Of a stretch of 64,000 nt of DNA, positions 44,234-53,251 are shown piece after piece (within the stretch, counting starts at the first letter, position 1; the number at the start of each line of letters is the position of its first letter). The stretch lies in the NCBI RefSeq assembly GCF_001243045.1, contig NZ_LN849006.1, forward strand, positions 62,001 through 126,000, in the 5' to 3' direction. The notes under the pieces were generated by a model, which worked only from the letters and a program-made list of their open reading frames with translations, did no database searches and was not told the DNA's origin. The DNA is from Clostridium niameyense. GTDB lineage: Bacteria; Bacillota; Clostridia; Clostridiales; Clostridiaceae. The position numbers and the translations under genes are program-made.

Positions 44234-45388
44234 ATGAAAATTTATTTAGATAATGCTGCTACCACATATCCCAAACCTGAAAAAGTTTATCAAGACATCT
44301 TAGATTACATGAAAAATATTGGTGCTAGTCCTGGAAGAGGTGGTTATACTAATGCATTAATCGGGGATAGACTAGTATATAACTGCAGAAGTGAAATAAT
44401 AAATTTGTTCAATTTTAATAAAATAGAAAATGTAATTTTCACTCATAATATTACTAGTTCATTAAATATATTAATAAAATCAGTAATAAAGCAAGGTTGG
44501 CATGTAATAACTTCCTCTATGGATCATAACTCAGTTTTAAGGCCCCTCGTATCTCTTAAAAACAGCGGAAAAATAGAGTTAGACATATTAAAGTGCTCAA
44601 AAGAAGGGCTTTTAAACGTAACTGACTTTAAAAATGCTATTAAAAAAAATACTAGGCTTGTAGTTCTAAGTCACGCCTCTAACATAGTTGGAACTATTCA
44701 GCCCCTGGAAAAAATAGGTAAAATATGCAAAGAAAAAAATATTTATTTTATAATAGATTCTGCACAAACTGCAGGAATACTACCTTTAGATTTTAATAAA
44801 CTTAATTGTAATGCTTTGGCATTTACAGGTCATAAATCTTTACTTGGACCTCAAGGTACTGGTGGTTTTATAATTGATGATATTTTGAATAATGAAGCAA
44901 CCAACTTTATAGAAGGTGGTACAGGCAGCTTATCTGAAAGCACAATTCAACCTGATTTTTTACCTGACAAATTTGAAAGTGGTACTATGAATACTCCTGG
45001 TATTGTTGGATTATTAGCGGGAATTAACTATATAAATAAAGAAGGAATAAACACTATAAAAGAAAGAGAAGAATATCTATGTAAAAATTTTATTGAAGGA
45101 CTTTTAAATATTGAATCAGTAAAAATATATGGTCCTTTAGATGCCTCTTTAAGAACTGCTACCATATCAATAAACTCATCTAAAATAGATAACTCAGAAT
45201 TAGGTTTTATTTTAGATGACGAATTTGGAATTATGGTTAGAACAGGGCTTCATTGTGCACCTCTAGGTCATAAAACCATTGGCTCTTTTCCACAAGGAAC
45301 CTTAAGATTTAGCTTTGGTGCTTTTAATGACATGAAAGATATAAACTACACTTTATATAGTTTGAATAAATTACTTAATAGGATGTGA
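44234..45388 (+). CDS. Cysteine desulfurase-like class V aminotransferase
   Basis: A 384-residue PLP enzyme. IYLDNAATTYPKPEKV opens the fold; the PLP-binding Lys is in AFTGHKSLLGPQGTGG near 195-210; the substrate-loop Cys lies in VRTGLHCAPLGHKTIGSFP near 335-353. These features match the SufS/Csd-like group that releases sulfur (or selenium) from cysteine/selenocysteine. The divergent DUF3343 gene strengthens a sulfur/selenium role, by analogy with pairs in other Firmicutes. Four-base overlap with the next gene. Confidence 0.87.
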   Translation: MKIYLDNAATTYPKPEKVYQDILDYMKNIGASPGRGGYTNALIGDRLVYNCRSEIINLFNFNKIENVIFTHNITSSLNILIKSVIKQGWHVITSSMDHNSVLRPLVSLKNSGKIELDILKCSKEGLLNVTDFKNAIKKNTRLVVLSHASNIVGTIQPLEKIGKICKEKNIYFIIDSAQTAGILPLDFNKLNCNALAFTGHKSLLGPQGTGGFIIDDILNNEATNFIEGGTGSLSESTIQPDFLPDKFESGTMNTPGIVGLLAGINYINKEGINTIKEREEYLCKNFIEGLLNIESVKIYGPLDASLRTATISINSSKIDNSELGFILDDEFGIMVRTGLHCAPLGHKTIGSFPQGTLRFSFGAFNDMKDINYTLYSLNKLLNRM

Positions 45389-46455
45389 TTTTTTATTTTA
45401 TGGATTTAATATTAAATAAACTAGATAAACTAATAATATTCTTTATAATATATACTATTACATTTTTAGTTTTTTTCAAAACACTACCTTATACTCTACC
45501 TTTTGTTTTAGCTTTTATATTTGCTATGATACTAAAATCACCTACTAAATATTTAGTAAGAAAATTTAATTTTAAAAATTCTACGGCATCCTTAATGGTT
45601 ACAATTATATTTTTTTCTATAATAATTATATTATTAACTTTTGGAATAAATTCTTTAGTTAGAGAACTTATAGAACTTGGAAAAAACACTCAATCTTATT
45701 TATACTCTAATGAAGATTCTATAACTAATTTTGTAAATAAACTTTATGGGTATTATGTTGGATTAGATCCTTCTATTACATCTTCTATAAAAAGAACCTT
45801 AACTAATTCCTTTTCTAAAATCTCTAAATTAGCAGTAGTTTTAACAGGTAAAGCAGCATCTTCAATAGTAAGCTTAGTTTCTTCTGTACCATATATACTA
45901 ATGGTAGTTTTATTTACATTGTTATGTACTTATTTTTTTACTAAAGATTTAAGTAATCATAAAAACACTATCGATTCAATTATATCAAAAGAAAAATTTA
46001 ATAAATATTTTATATTATATGAAGAAGCAAAAAAAATGCTTATAAGTTATATTAAATCTTATATGTTTCTTATAGGTATAACCTTTATTGAAACATTATT
46101 TGTATTTTTAATATTTAAAATTAAATATTCTATAATATTAAGTATAATAGCAGCTATAGCAGATATACTTCCTTTAATAGGTATAAGTATTATATATATT
46201 CCTTTAGCTTTAATATATATTTTTATATATAAAAATTATCTAGTAGGAATAGGATTACTTATAGCTTTCGCTGCAATTTCTATAATAAGACAAATTTTAG
46301 AACCTAAATTATTGTCTTCTTCATTAGGACTACATCCTGTATCAGTATTGGCTGCTATTTTCATAGGACTAAAAGCTAATGGATTCTCTGGTATGTTCTT
46401 CTGTATATTTTTTGTAGTCTTTTATAATGTGTTTTCAAAATCAGACGCAATATAA
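45385..46455 (+). CDS. AI-2E/YtvI-family transporter-like membrane protein
   Basis: A 356-residue protein with about eight hydrophobic segments. C-terminal ADILPLIGISIIYIPLALIYIF and IIRQILEPKLLSSSLGLHPV are hallmarks of the AI-2E exporter family, and length and N-terminus resemble sporulation protein YtvI. GTG 45385 overlaps the desulfurase stop (GTGA); ATG 45400 is an alternative. The ribosome-binding site is weak for both. Role uncertain; sporulation link is inference. Confidence 0.8.
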   Translation: MIFYFMDLILNKLDKLIIFFIIYTITFLVFFKTLPYTLPFVLAFIFAMILKSPTKYLVRKFNFKNSTASLMVTIIFFSIIIILLTFGINSLVRELIELGKNTQSYLYSNEDSITNFVNKLYGYYVGLDPSITSSIKRTLTNSFSKISKLAVVLTGKAASSIVSLVSSVPYILMVVLFTLLCTYFFTKDLSNHKNTIDSIISKEKFNKYFILYEEAKKMLISYIKSYMFLIGITFIETLFVFLIFKIKYSIILSIIAAIADILPLIGISIIYIPLALIYIFIYKNYLVGIGLLIAFAAISIIRQILEPKLLSSSLGLHPVSVLAAIFIGLKANGFSGMFFCIFFVVFYNVFSKSDAI

Positions 46456-46473
46456 TTTTTGATATAACAGTAT

Positions 46474-46514
46474 AAAACCTCCTACTATGGATATAATTCC
46501 TAATGGGAGGTTTT
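46474..46514 (+). promoter_or_regulatory. Hairpin burying the yyaC ribosome-binding site
   Basis: AAAACCTCC (46474-46482) pairs with GGAGGTTTT (46506-46514), which contains the GGAGG used by yyaC; a 23-base loop separates them. The stem plus TTTT also resembles a terminator for the upstream gene. Confidence 0.6.
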
Positions 46515-46517
46515 AAT

Positions 46518-47111
46518 ATGCTTAATAAAACAATTTTGGATTGTAATTGTCCTGAAACTATTTCTACATTAAGGGACTTAATCTGTAATGAAATATATCC
46601 TGCTATTAAAAGAAATAGAGAAATAATTATTATTTGTATAGGCAGTGATCGTTCTACAGGAGATAGTTTAGGACCATTAGTAGGTGAAAAACTAAAATTT
46701 TTAATTAGGGAAAAAGTGAAATTGTATGGTAATTTAGAAAATCCTGTTCATGCTAAAAATTTATCTAATGTTATTTCTGAAATTGATTCAAAATATAATA
46801 ACCCATATATAATTGCTATAGATGCATGTTTAGGTAATATACAAAACATAGGTAAAATTATAATAGATTGTAAACCTATATTTCCTGGTTCAGCAGTAAA
46901 TAAAAATTTACCCCCTGTCGGAGACTTAAGTATAACTGGAATAGTAAACATGTCTGGTGCTTTAGAATTTATGGTATTACAAAATACTCGCCTTTATACT
47001 GTTATGACTTTAGCTGAATATATATCTAAAGGAATATATCATTCCATAATAAAAACTTTTGGTGGTAAACATAACAATTATTATAGTAAAAAAGAAGTAA
47101 AAAATATATAA
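46518..47111 (+). CDS. yyaC: Spore protease YyaC family protein (DUF1256)
   Basis: A 197-residue protein. IICIGSDRSTGDSLGPLVGEKL near 30-51 and NPYIIAIDACLGNIQNIGKI near 88-107 match the YyaC family, which resembles the GPR spore protease fold; in B. subtilis yyaC is a sporulation gene. Start choice: ATG 46518 lies 7 bases after GGAGG, while an in-frame ATG at 46503 overlaps that element. The ribosome-binding site is paired in a hairpin (46474-46514). Confidence 0.88.
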   Translation: MLNKTILDCNCPETISTLRDLICNEIYPAIKRNREIIIICIGSDRSTGDSLGPLVGEKLKFLIREKVKLYGNLENPVHAKNLSNVISEIDSKYNNPYIIAIDACLGNIQNIGKIIIDCKPIFPGSAVNKNLPPVGDLSITGIVNMSGALEFMVLQNTRLYTVMTLAEYISKGIYHSIIKTFGGKHNNYYSKKEVKNI

Positions 47112-47112
47112 A

Positions 47113-47364
47113 TTAAAATATAGAACTATAAATTTTATTATCTAATATATTTTCTATTTCTTCTATACTTTTTCCACCAACATCAATAATTAATGTTCCT
47201 GTATCTTTTAAATTATCAGGAAAACTATTGCTTTGTAATCCTTCATTTTTTAAATTACATATTATAGCATCGTAAGGACTATCATTATCCTTAGAAAATT
47301 CGTGACCACGTTTTTTTAATTCCTCTTTAATATTGCCTAAACTGCTTGATACAAAAATATTCAT
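47113..47364 (-). CDS. YkuS family protein (UPF0180)
   Basis: An 83-residue protein (MNIFVSSSLGNIKEELKKRGHEF... DAIICNLKNEGLQ... GTLIIDVGGKSIEEIENIL) matching UPF0180/YkuS, a Rossmann-like small family confined to spore-formers. Function unknown. The GGAGG lies inside a 16-bp hairpin that directly precedes the ATG (47364), so translation may be structure-controlled. Convergent with yyaC, one base apart, with no terminator between them. Confidence 0.8.
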   Translation of the reverse strand: MNIFVSSSLGNIKEELKKRGHEFSKDNDSPYDAIICNLKNEGLQSNSFPDNLKDTGTLIIDVGGKSIEEIENILDNKIYSSIF

Positions 47365-47412
47365 AAAAAAACCTCCTTTTACATTTTATTATTTTCGTAA
47401 AAGGAGGTTTTT
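47365..47412 (-). promoter_or_regulatory. 16-bp hairpin between the DUF4446 and ykuS genes that contains the ykuS ribosome-binding site
   Basis: AAAAACCTCCTTTTAC (47367-47382) and GTAAAAGGAGGTTTTT (47397-47412) pair perfectly with a 14-base loop. On the minus strand the second arm holds AGGAGG, 7 bases before the ykuS ATG, then a T-run: the same element looks like a terminator for DUF4446 and a ribosome-binding site for ykuS. Confidence 0.75.
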
Positions 47413-47418
47413 ATTCTA

Positions 47419-47925
47419 CTATTCTTTAATACTATTTATACAATTTTCTAATACTTGATTTTCTTCACTTGATAATTCATATCTTGAAATTCCCTTATCT
47501 ACAGGTTTAGCATAAGTTGTACTTTCATTTCTACCAAATATACTAGTAAGTATAACACCATTATTATTACTATCTAATAAAGCTATTGAATAACTTAAAT
47601 CACTTCCTACATCATCAAAGGCTCTATATCTAACAATTGCAACTTTTTGAACGCAGCCTTTAACTCTTTTATCTAAATCACTATATAATTCTTTAACATA
47701 TTCTGTTTCTTCCTTAGCCTTGTCTATTTTATCTAAATAATTATTTATTAATTCTTCTATATTAGTATTATTAGTTCCTCTCATAAACTTTTTATATTTA
47801 AGTTTCAATTTATTTAAAGAAGAAATAACACATATAAGCATTATTAATAATATTACTATACTTGCAACTAATCCAATAAGAATATATGGTATATATGTAT
47901 TTATAGCATTTATTACGTTTGTCAT
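47419..47925 (-). CDS. DUF4446 family protein with one N-terminal transmembrane helix
   Basis: A 168-residue protein: one hydrophobic segment (about 13-38), a coiled-coil stretch (about 40-85) and a C-terminal domain VQKVAIVRYRAFDDVGSDLSYSIALLD typical of DUF4446. The family often sits beside parB in clostridia, as here, and may tether something at the membrane; no function is known. Starts 21 bases after parS-1. Confidence 0.83.
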   Translation of the reverse strand: MTNVINAINTYIPYILIGLVASIVILLIMLICVISSLNKLKLKYKKFMRGTNNTNIEELINNYLDKIDKAKEETEYVKELYSDLDKRVKGCVQKVAIVRYRAFDDVGSDLSYSIALLDSNNNGVILTSIFGRNESTTYAKPVDKGISRYELSSEENQVLENCINSIKE

Positions 47926-47945
47926 TTTCTTTTCTCCTCCATAAA

Positions 47946-47961
47946 TGTTTCACGTGAAACA
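47946..47961. other. parS: parS site 1
   Basis: TGTTTCACGTGAAACA matches the Spo0J/ParB parS consensus exactly. It lies immediately downstream of the parB stop, and the palindrome extends to 20 bp (47944-47963). Confidence 0.93.
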
Positions 47962-48822
47962 TTATATTTTTAATATTTCTAATATCCTTTGTAAATCGTC
48001 CTGTGAATAATATTCTATTTCAATTTTTCCTTTGTTTTTTTTATTTTTTAAATTAACCTTAGTATTAAACACATTCTCTAATTTATTTTTTATATCTGTG
48101 TAATATGGTGATAATTCTTTATTATCTTTTTCTTTATTATCTTTTTCTTTATTATTTTCATTTGAATCTTTGTTTAATATTCTAATTAATTTTTCTGTTT
48201 CTCTTACACTTAGCGAATCATCTATTATTTTTTTTGCTGTTTCATATTGTAAATCATTATCTTGTATACTCAATAAAGCCCTACCGTGACCTTCTGTTAT
48301 AACTTCATCAATTAAATAACTTTGAACTCTTTCATCTAAATTAACTAATCTCATACAATTAGAAATAGCAGTTCTCGATTTCCCTATTCTTTCACTTAAA
48401 TTTTCTTGAGTTATTTTAAAATTATCTATTAATTTCTTATAAGCCTTAGCTTCCTCAATGCAATTTAAGTCTTGTCTTTGTATATTTTCTATTAATGAAA
48501 TTTCTAAAACATTTTTATTATCTAAGTTCATATTAACTACAGGTACTTCCTTTATACCTGCAATTTTAGCTGCTCTCCATCTTCTCTCTCCTGCAACTAT
48601 GATATATATATCATTTTTTTTATTAACTATTAAAGGTTGAATAATTCCATGCTTTTTTACTGATTGAGCTAACTGTAATATTTTATCTTCATCAAATTTC
48701 TTTCTAGGCTGATCTTCATTAGGTTTTATTAAATTTATAGATACAGTTTTTATAGAAGATTTATTGTCTTCTTCTGGTATTAATGCACCTAAACCTTTTC
48801 CTAAGCCCATCTTCTTACTCAA
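47962..48822 (-). CDS. parB: Chromosome-partitioning protein ParB (Spo0J)
   Basis: A 286-residue ParB. The N-terminal Soj-interacting basic segment (MSKKMGLGKGLGALI) is followed by the CTP-binding domain with VAGERRWRA (77-85), the box II motif LIENIQRQDLN (110-120), and an HTH with GKSRTAISNCMR where Arg150 and Gly178 match the parS-type specificity positions. A Lys/Glu/Asn repeat linker (about 222-238) precedes a C-terminal dimerisation domain. TTG start 48822, 8 bases after GGAG. Loads onto parS and positions origins with Soj. Confidence 0.96.
   Translation of the reverse strand: MSKKMGLGKGLGALIPEEDNKSSIKTVSINLIKPNEDQPRKKFDEDKILQLAQSVKKHGIIQPLIVNKKNDIYIIVAGERRWRAAKIAGIKEVPVVNMNLDNKNVLEISLIENIQRQDLNCIEEAKAYKKLIDNFKITQENLSERIGKSRTAISNCMRLVNLDERVQSYLIDEVITEGHGRALLSIQDNDLQYETAKKIIDDSLSVRETEKLIRILNKDSNENNKEKDNKEKDNKELSPYYTDIKNKLENVFNTKVNLKNKKNKGKIEIEYYSQDDLQRILEILKI
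48115..48158. repeat. 15-bp tandem repeat inside parB linker
   Basis: Three units of TTCTTTATTATCTTT (48115-48129, 48130-48144, and an imperfect third) encode KDNKE repeats on the minus strand. In-frame, so copy-number changes would only alter linker length. Confidence 0.75.
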
Positions 48823-48836
48823 ATAACTTTCTCCCC

Positions 48837-49604
48837 CTATCCTTGGTTTTTTATAAATTCTTTTGATAATTTATCGTAAGCCTCCGCACCCTTGCATTTA
48901 TTATCATATAAAATTATAGGAAGTCCAAAACTTGGTGCTTCTGCTAATCTAACATTTTTAGGTATAACTGTATTATATACCTTATCCTTAAAGTATTTCT
49001 TTACTTCCTCTGCTACCTCATTACATAGTCTAGTTCTATTATCATACATACATAAGACTACACCTTCTACATCTATATTAGTATTAAGCGACTTTTTAAC
49101 TAACTGAATAGTATTTACTAGTTGTCCAACTCCTTCTAATGCATAAAATTCACATTGAATTGGAATTAAAACACTATCTGAAGCTGTAAGCGCATTTATT
49201 GTTAGTAATCCTAAAGATGGTGGGCAATCTATAAATACATAATCAAAATCATCTTCAATATTCTTTAATTTATTTAGTAATATCATCTCTCTATTTTCTT
49301 TATCAATTAACTCTACCTCTGCTCCAGCTAATTCCATGGTTGAAGGTATCACATAGAAATTTTCTATAAGCTTACTTTCTCTCATAACATCCTTAATAGT
49401 TACTTCATCATATGCTAATAAATCATATACTGATAAATTTAACTCTCTTTTATCAATTCCCATACCACTCGTAGTATTACCTTGAGGGTCTATATCTATA
49501 TTTAATACTCTATAACCATTCATGGCCAAATATGATGTTAAATTTATACTGGTTGTAGTTTTTCCTACTCCGCCCTTTTGATTAAAAATACATACTACCT
49601 TCAA
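48837..49604 (-). CDS. soj: Chromosome-partitioning ATPase ParA (Soj)
   Basis: A 255-residue deviant Walker A ATPase (FNQKGGVGKTTTSINL, 7-22), with Walker A' VFIDCPPSLGLLTINAL near 121-137. It binds DNA non-specifically and moves ParB-parS, and in B. subtilis also regulates DnaA. TTG 49604 start with GGTGGTGA upstream. Overlaps the ParB operon (14-base gap). Confidence 0.96.
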   Translation of the reverse strand: MKVVCIFNQKGGVGKTTTSINLTSYLAMNGYRVLNIDIDPQGNTTSGMGIDKRELNLSVYDLLAYDEVTIKDVMRESKLIENFYVIPSTMELAGAEVELIDKENREMILLNKLKNIEDDFDYVFIDCPPSLGLLTINALTASDSVLIPIQCEFYALEGVGQLVNTIQLVKKSLNTNIDVEGVVLCMYDNRTRLCNEVAEEVKKYFKDKVYNTVIPKNVRLAEAPSFGLPIILYDNKCKGAEAYDKLSKEFIKNQG

Positions 49605-49703
49605 GTCTTCACCACCCTATATTTATTTTACCTTATATTAATTATATATTTTAAAGCTAAATAATTAAAGTACTTTATGGATACTTTATAAAAAATTAAC
49701 TAT

Positions 49704-49739
49704 AAAAAATAGATGTTTCACGTGAAACATCTATTTTTT
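49704..49739. other. parS: parS site 2 nested in a 36-bp perfect palindrome and terminator
   Basis: TGTTTCACGTGAAACA (49714-49729) is a perfect parS. It is extended on both sides to a 36-bp exact palindrome with A-run and T-run ends, a classic hairpin-plus-U-tract terminator for the noc-like gene, whose stop codon lies inside it. Confidence 0.9.
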
Positions 49740-50510
49740 AGGTATAGTTATAGTAATTTGTATTTTATCATCTAAATCTTTGGACTTATACTTAGCTTTT
49801 ACTCCATACTTATCAAAAACTTGTTTTACAGTATTCATATATACTCTTGGAGTAAAAATACCTTTAATTCTCTTTTTACCGTCCTTAGCTAAATCCTTCT
49901 CAGTTTCTTTAAAAATTTCTTTCTTTATTAATTCTTCTGTCTTTTTAACATTTAATTTATTTTCTATAACTATGTCTAATATTTTCAATTGAAGATGCTC
50001 ATCATCAACTTGTAATAGAGCTCTACTATGTCTTTCAGTTAAATTATTTTCTATTATTTTTTCTCTTACCTTAATTGGTAACTTTAATAATCTTATCTTA
50101 TTAGCTATAGTTGATTGTTTCTTTCCTATTGCACCAGCCAATTTTTCTTGCGTATAAAAATGCTTCTTTATAAGATTATGATAAGCTTCTGCTTCTTCAA
50201 AACAATTTAAATCCTCTCTCTGTAAATTTTCAAGTAAAGCAATGGCAGCAGATTCACTATCTGAAACATTAATAACCACAACTGGGACTTCTGATAGTTC
50301 CAATTTCTTTGCAGCTCTTAGTCTTCTTTCTCCTGCTACTAGCTCATACTTTTTATCATCTATCTGTCTTACAGATAAAGGCTGTATTATTCCATAAACT
50401 TTTATAGATTGAGCTAATTCTTCTATACTTTCCTCATCAAAATACTTTCTTGGTTGATATGTATTTGGAATTATTTCATTAGTGGGAATATAACTAATAA
50501 TTTTATTCAT
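49731..50510 (-). CDS. noc: Noc-type ParB paralogue (nucleoid occlusion protein)
   Basis: A 259-residue ParB-family protein. It has VAGERRLRA (58-66) and LLENLQREDLN (92-102) for CTP binding, and an HTH GKKQSTIANKIR where Gln132, Lys138 and Arg160 occupy the positions that distinguish Noc (Q, K, R) from ParB (R, T, G) in published specificity work. Thus it probably binds NBS rather than parS. It starts at the CTP-binding domain (MNKIISYIPTNEIIPNTYQP) and lacks the N-terminal amphipathic helix by which B. subtilis Noc binds membrane. It sits upstream of soj-parB and after rsmG. Confidence 0.85.
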   Translation of the reverse strand: MNKIISYIPTNEIIPNTYQPRKYFDEESIEELAQSIKVYGIIQPLSVRQIDDKKYELVAGERRLRAAKKLELSEVPVVVINVSDSESAAIALLENLQREDLNCFEEAEAYHNLIKKHFYTQEKLAGAIGKKQSTIANKIRLLKLPIKVREKIIENNLTERHSRALLQVDDEHLQLKILDIVIENKLNVKKTEELIKKEIFKETEKDLAKDGKKRIKGIFTPRVYMNTVKQVFDKYGVKAKYKSKDLDDKIQITITIPKK

Positions 50511-50625
50511 AAAAAAACCATCCCTCTTAAACTTCCTAATATATACTTATCTACATTCTAGATTTCTTCATTAATATAAGAATTCCTCTTTTTTCTTCAT
50601 GCTTTCATGTGACATTCTTTTACAT

Positions 50626-51345
50626 TTATTTTATAGGATTTTTTCTTGCTGTACCTGATTTTCTAGGATATGTATTAGGAGTATCTTTTACTTTCTTTAA
50701 TATAACTAAATTATGATTTAAGTCTGTTCCTTCTATATTAATTTTAATTATATCTTCTATCTTAGCACCTAATATTCCTATAGCCTTTTTAGCTTCAATT
50801 ATTTCATCATCCACTGAAGGACCTTTCATAGCCACAAAATATCCACCTTTTTTTACAAAAGGAATACAAAATTCACTTAAAACCGTTAAATTAGCTACTG
50901 CTCTAGAAACAGCTACATCATATCCTTGTCTTAAAATATTATCTCTTCCGAACTCTTCTGCCCTACCATGCAAACATTCAATATTATCTAATTTTAAATT
51001 TGTTACTACTTCATTTAAGAAATTAACTCTTTTTTGTAATGAATCTAATAAAGTAACCTCTAAATCTTCTCTTAATATTTTTATAGGTATGCCTGGAAAA
51101 CCCGCACCAGTACCTATATCTATTATATTTTTTGCATCTTTTATTGGAGATGCTTTAAAAATCTTTATACAATCTATAAAATGCTTTTTTATTATTTCTT
51201 CATCTTCTATTATTGCTGTTAAATTAATTTTATTATTCCATTCTTGAATTAAATTTTTATATAGAATAAAGCTATTGTATTGTTTTTCATTAAATTCTAT
51301 ATCAACATCATTACAAGAAGATTTTAAAATATCAAAATACTCCAT
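50626..51345 (-). CDS. rsmG: 16S rRNA (guanine-N7)-methyltransferase RsmG (GidB)
   Basis: A 239-residue SAM-dependent methyltransferase: [17 protein letters not shown] near 76-92 is the SAM loop, followed by [17 protein letters not shown], with VSRAVANL near 136. It modifies G527 of 16S rRNA. Downstream of mnmG with a 20-base gap and GGAGG ribosome-binding site. The C-terminal basic tail ([20 protein letters not shown]) is normal. Confidence 0.96.
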   Translation of the reverse strand: MEYFDILKSSCNDVDIEFNEKQYNSFILYKNLIQEWNNKINLTAIIEDEEIIKKHFIDCIKIFKASPIKDAKNIIDIGTGAGFPGIPIKILREDLEVTLLDSLQKRVNFLNEVVTNLKLDNIECLHGRAEEFGRDNILRQGYDVAVSRAVANLTVLSEFCIPFVKKGGYFVAMKGPSVDDEIIEAKKAIGILGAKIEDIIKINIEGTDLNHNLVILKKVKDTPNTYPRKSGTARKNPIK

Positions 51346-51365
51346 AAGATAACCTCCAAGGCTTA

Positions 51366-53243
51366 TTAATTTTGTCTTTTTATTCTCTCCATATAAATTA
51401 AAATTACAGATATATCTGCTGGAGAAACTCCAGATATTCTAGATGCCTGACCTATATTATAAGGTCTTATATTATTTAATTTTTGTATAGCCTCTAATCT
51501 TAATCCCTTTATATCTTCATAATTTATATCTTTAGGTATTAATTTATTTTCATATTTTTTAAATTGTTCTACTTGTTCTAATTGTTTATTTATATATCCC
51601 TCATATTTAGCTATAATATTTACTTCATCTTTTATATCTTCCTCTAGTTCTGGTCTAGATTTATCTAATGCTTCAATTTTATAATAGTCTAATTCTGGTC
51701 TTTTTATTAATTCATACATAGTAATAGGCTTTTTTAGTTCCACTGATCCCATTGAGATTAAAAATTCATTTACTTCTTTTTTACCTGTAATTTGAGAGTT
51801 TTTTAATCTTTCTACCTCTAAATCTATATTTTTCTTTCTTTCTATAAATTTTTTATATCTATCTTCTTTAACAAGTCCAACTTTATAACCTAATTCTGTT
51901 AATCTTAAATCTGCATTATCTTGTCTTAATAATAACCTATATTCTGCTCTTGAAGTCATCATTCTATAAGGTTCATTTGTACCCTTTGTAATTAAATCAT
52001 CAATAAGAACCCCTATATATGCTTCAGATCTTTTTAAAACTACAGGATTTAATCCCTTAATCTTAAGAACAGAATTAATTCCAGCCATAATACCTTGAGC
52101 AGCCGCTTCTTCATAACCTGAACTACCATTAAATTGGCCTGCTCCATATAATCCTTCTATATCCTTAAATTCTAATGTTAATTTTAACTGCTGAGGATCT
52201 ATACAATCATACTCTATAGCATATGCAGTTCTAAGAATTTCTACATTTTCTAATCCTGGAACAGTCCTATACATTTTTATTTGTACATCTTCAGGTAGTG
52301 AACTTGACATTCCACCAACATAAAGCTCCTCAGTATTTTCACCTTCTGGTTCTATAAATATCTGATGCTTTTCTTTATCTGGGAATTTTACTACCTTATC
52401 TTCTATAGATGGACAATATCTTGGACCAATTCCTTCTATGGATCCATTATATAAGGGGGATCTATGTATATTTTCTTGTATTATTTTACGAGTTTCTTCG
52501 CTAGTATAAGTTAAATAACATGAAATTTGATCTCTATCTAACTTTCCACTAGTAAATGAAAAAGGTATTATCTTTTTATCTCCTGCTTGTTCTATCATTT
52601 TAGAAAAATCTACAGATCTTTTATTTACTCTAGCTGGAGTTCCTGTTTTAAATCTCCTAAGTTCTATTCCTAAATCTAATAAACTTTGAGATAAATCATT
52701 TGCAGGATACAAACCACTTGGACCACTGCTGTAACTTATATCTCCAATTATTATTTTTCCTTTTAAATATGTTCCTGTACATAAAATAATTGCTTTTGAT
52801 TTAAAATAACCTCCATTTTTAGTTAAAACACCTTTTACTTTACCATCCTCAGCATCTATTTCTACTACTTCTAATTGTCTTAATGTAACATTATCTTCAG
52901 TTTCTAATATATGTTTCATTCTTTCACTATATCTTTTTTTATCAGCTTGAGCTCTTAATGAATGGACTGCGGGACCTTTAGATGTATTTAGCATTCTAGA
53001 TTGAATAAAAGTATGATCTATATTTATTCCCATTTCCCCGCCTAATGCATCTATTTCTCGAACTAAATGACCTTTTGCAGTACCTCCTATATTAGGATTA
53101 CATGGCATAAGAGCAACACTATCTAAATTCATAGTACAAATTAAAGTTTTACATCCCATTCTTGCAGTAGCTAATGCTGCTTCACATCCAGCGTGTCCTG
53201 CTCCTATAACTATTACATCAAATTCTCCTGCTAAGTATTTCAT
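51366..53243 (-). CDS. mnmG: tRNA uridine-5-carboxymethylaminomethyl modification enzyme MnmG (GidA)
   Basis: A 625-residue FAD enzyme that with MnmE installs the cmnm5 group on tRNA wobble uridines. [21 protein letters not shown] (10-30) binds FAD; the MnmG signatures [19 protein letters not shown] near 50 and [11 protein letters not shown] near 157-167 are present; C-terminal GIDA_assoc helical region after 480. Length normal. Nine bases after the mnmE stop. Confidence 0.97.
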   Translation of the reverse strand: MKYLAGEFDVIVIGAGHAGCEAALATARMGCKTLICTMNLDSVALMPCNPNIGGTAKGHLVREIDALGGEMGINIDHTFIQSRMLNTSKGPAVHSLRAQADKKRYSERMKHILETEDNVTLRQLEVVEIDAEDGKVKGVLTKNGGYFKSKAIILCTGTYLKGKIIIGDISYSSGPSGLYPANDLSQSLLDLGIELRRFKTGTPARVNKRSVDFSKMIEQAGDKKIIPFSFTSGKLDRDQISCYLTYTSEETRKIIQENIHRSPLYNGSIEGIGPRYCPSIEDKVVKFPDKEKHQIFIEPEGENTEELYVGGMSSSLPEDVQIKMYRTVPGLENVEILRTAYAIEYDCIDPQQLKLTLEFKDIEGLYGAGQFNGSSGYEEAAAQGIMAGINSVLKIKGLNPVVLKRSEAYIGVLIDDLITKGTNEPYRMMTSRAEYRLLLRQDNADLRLTELGYKVGLVKEDRYKKFIERKKNIDLEVERLKNSQITGKKEVNEFLISMGSVELKKPITMYELIKRPELDYYKIEALDKSRPELEEDIKDEVNIIAKYEGYINKQLEQVEQFKKYENKLIPKDINYEDIKGLRLEAIQKLNNIRPYNIGQASRISGVSPADISVILIYMERIKRQN

Positions 53244-53251
53244 CTTTTCCC

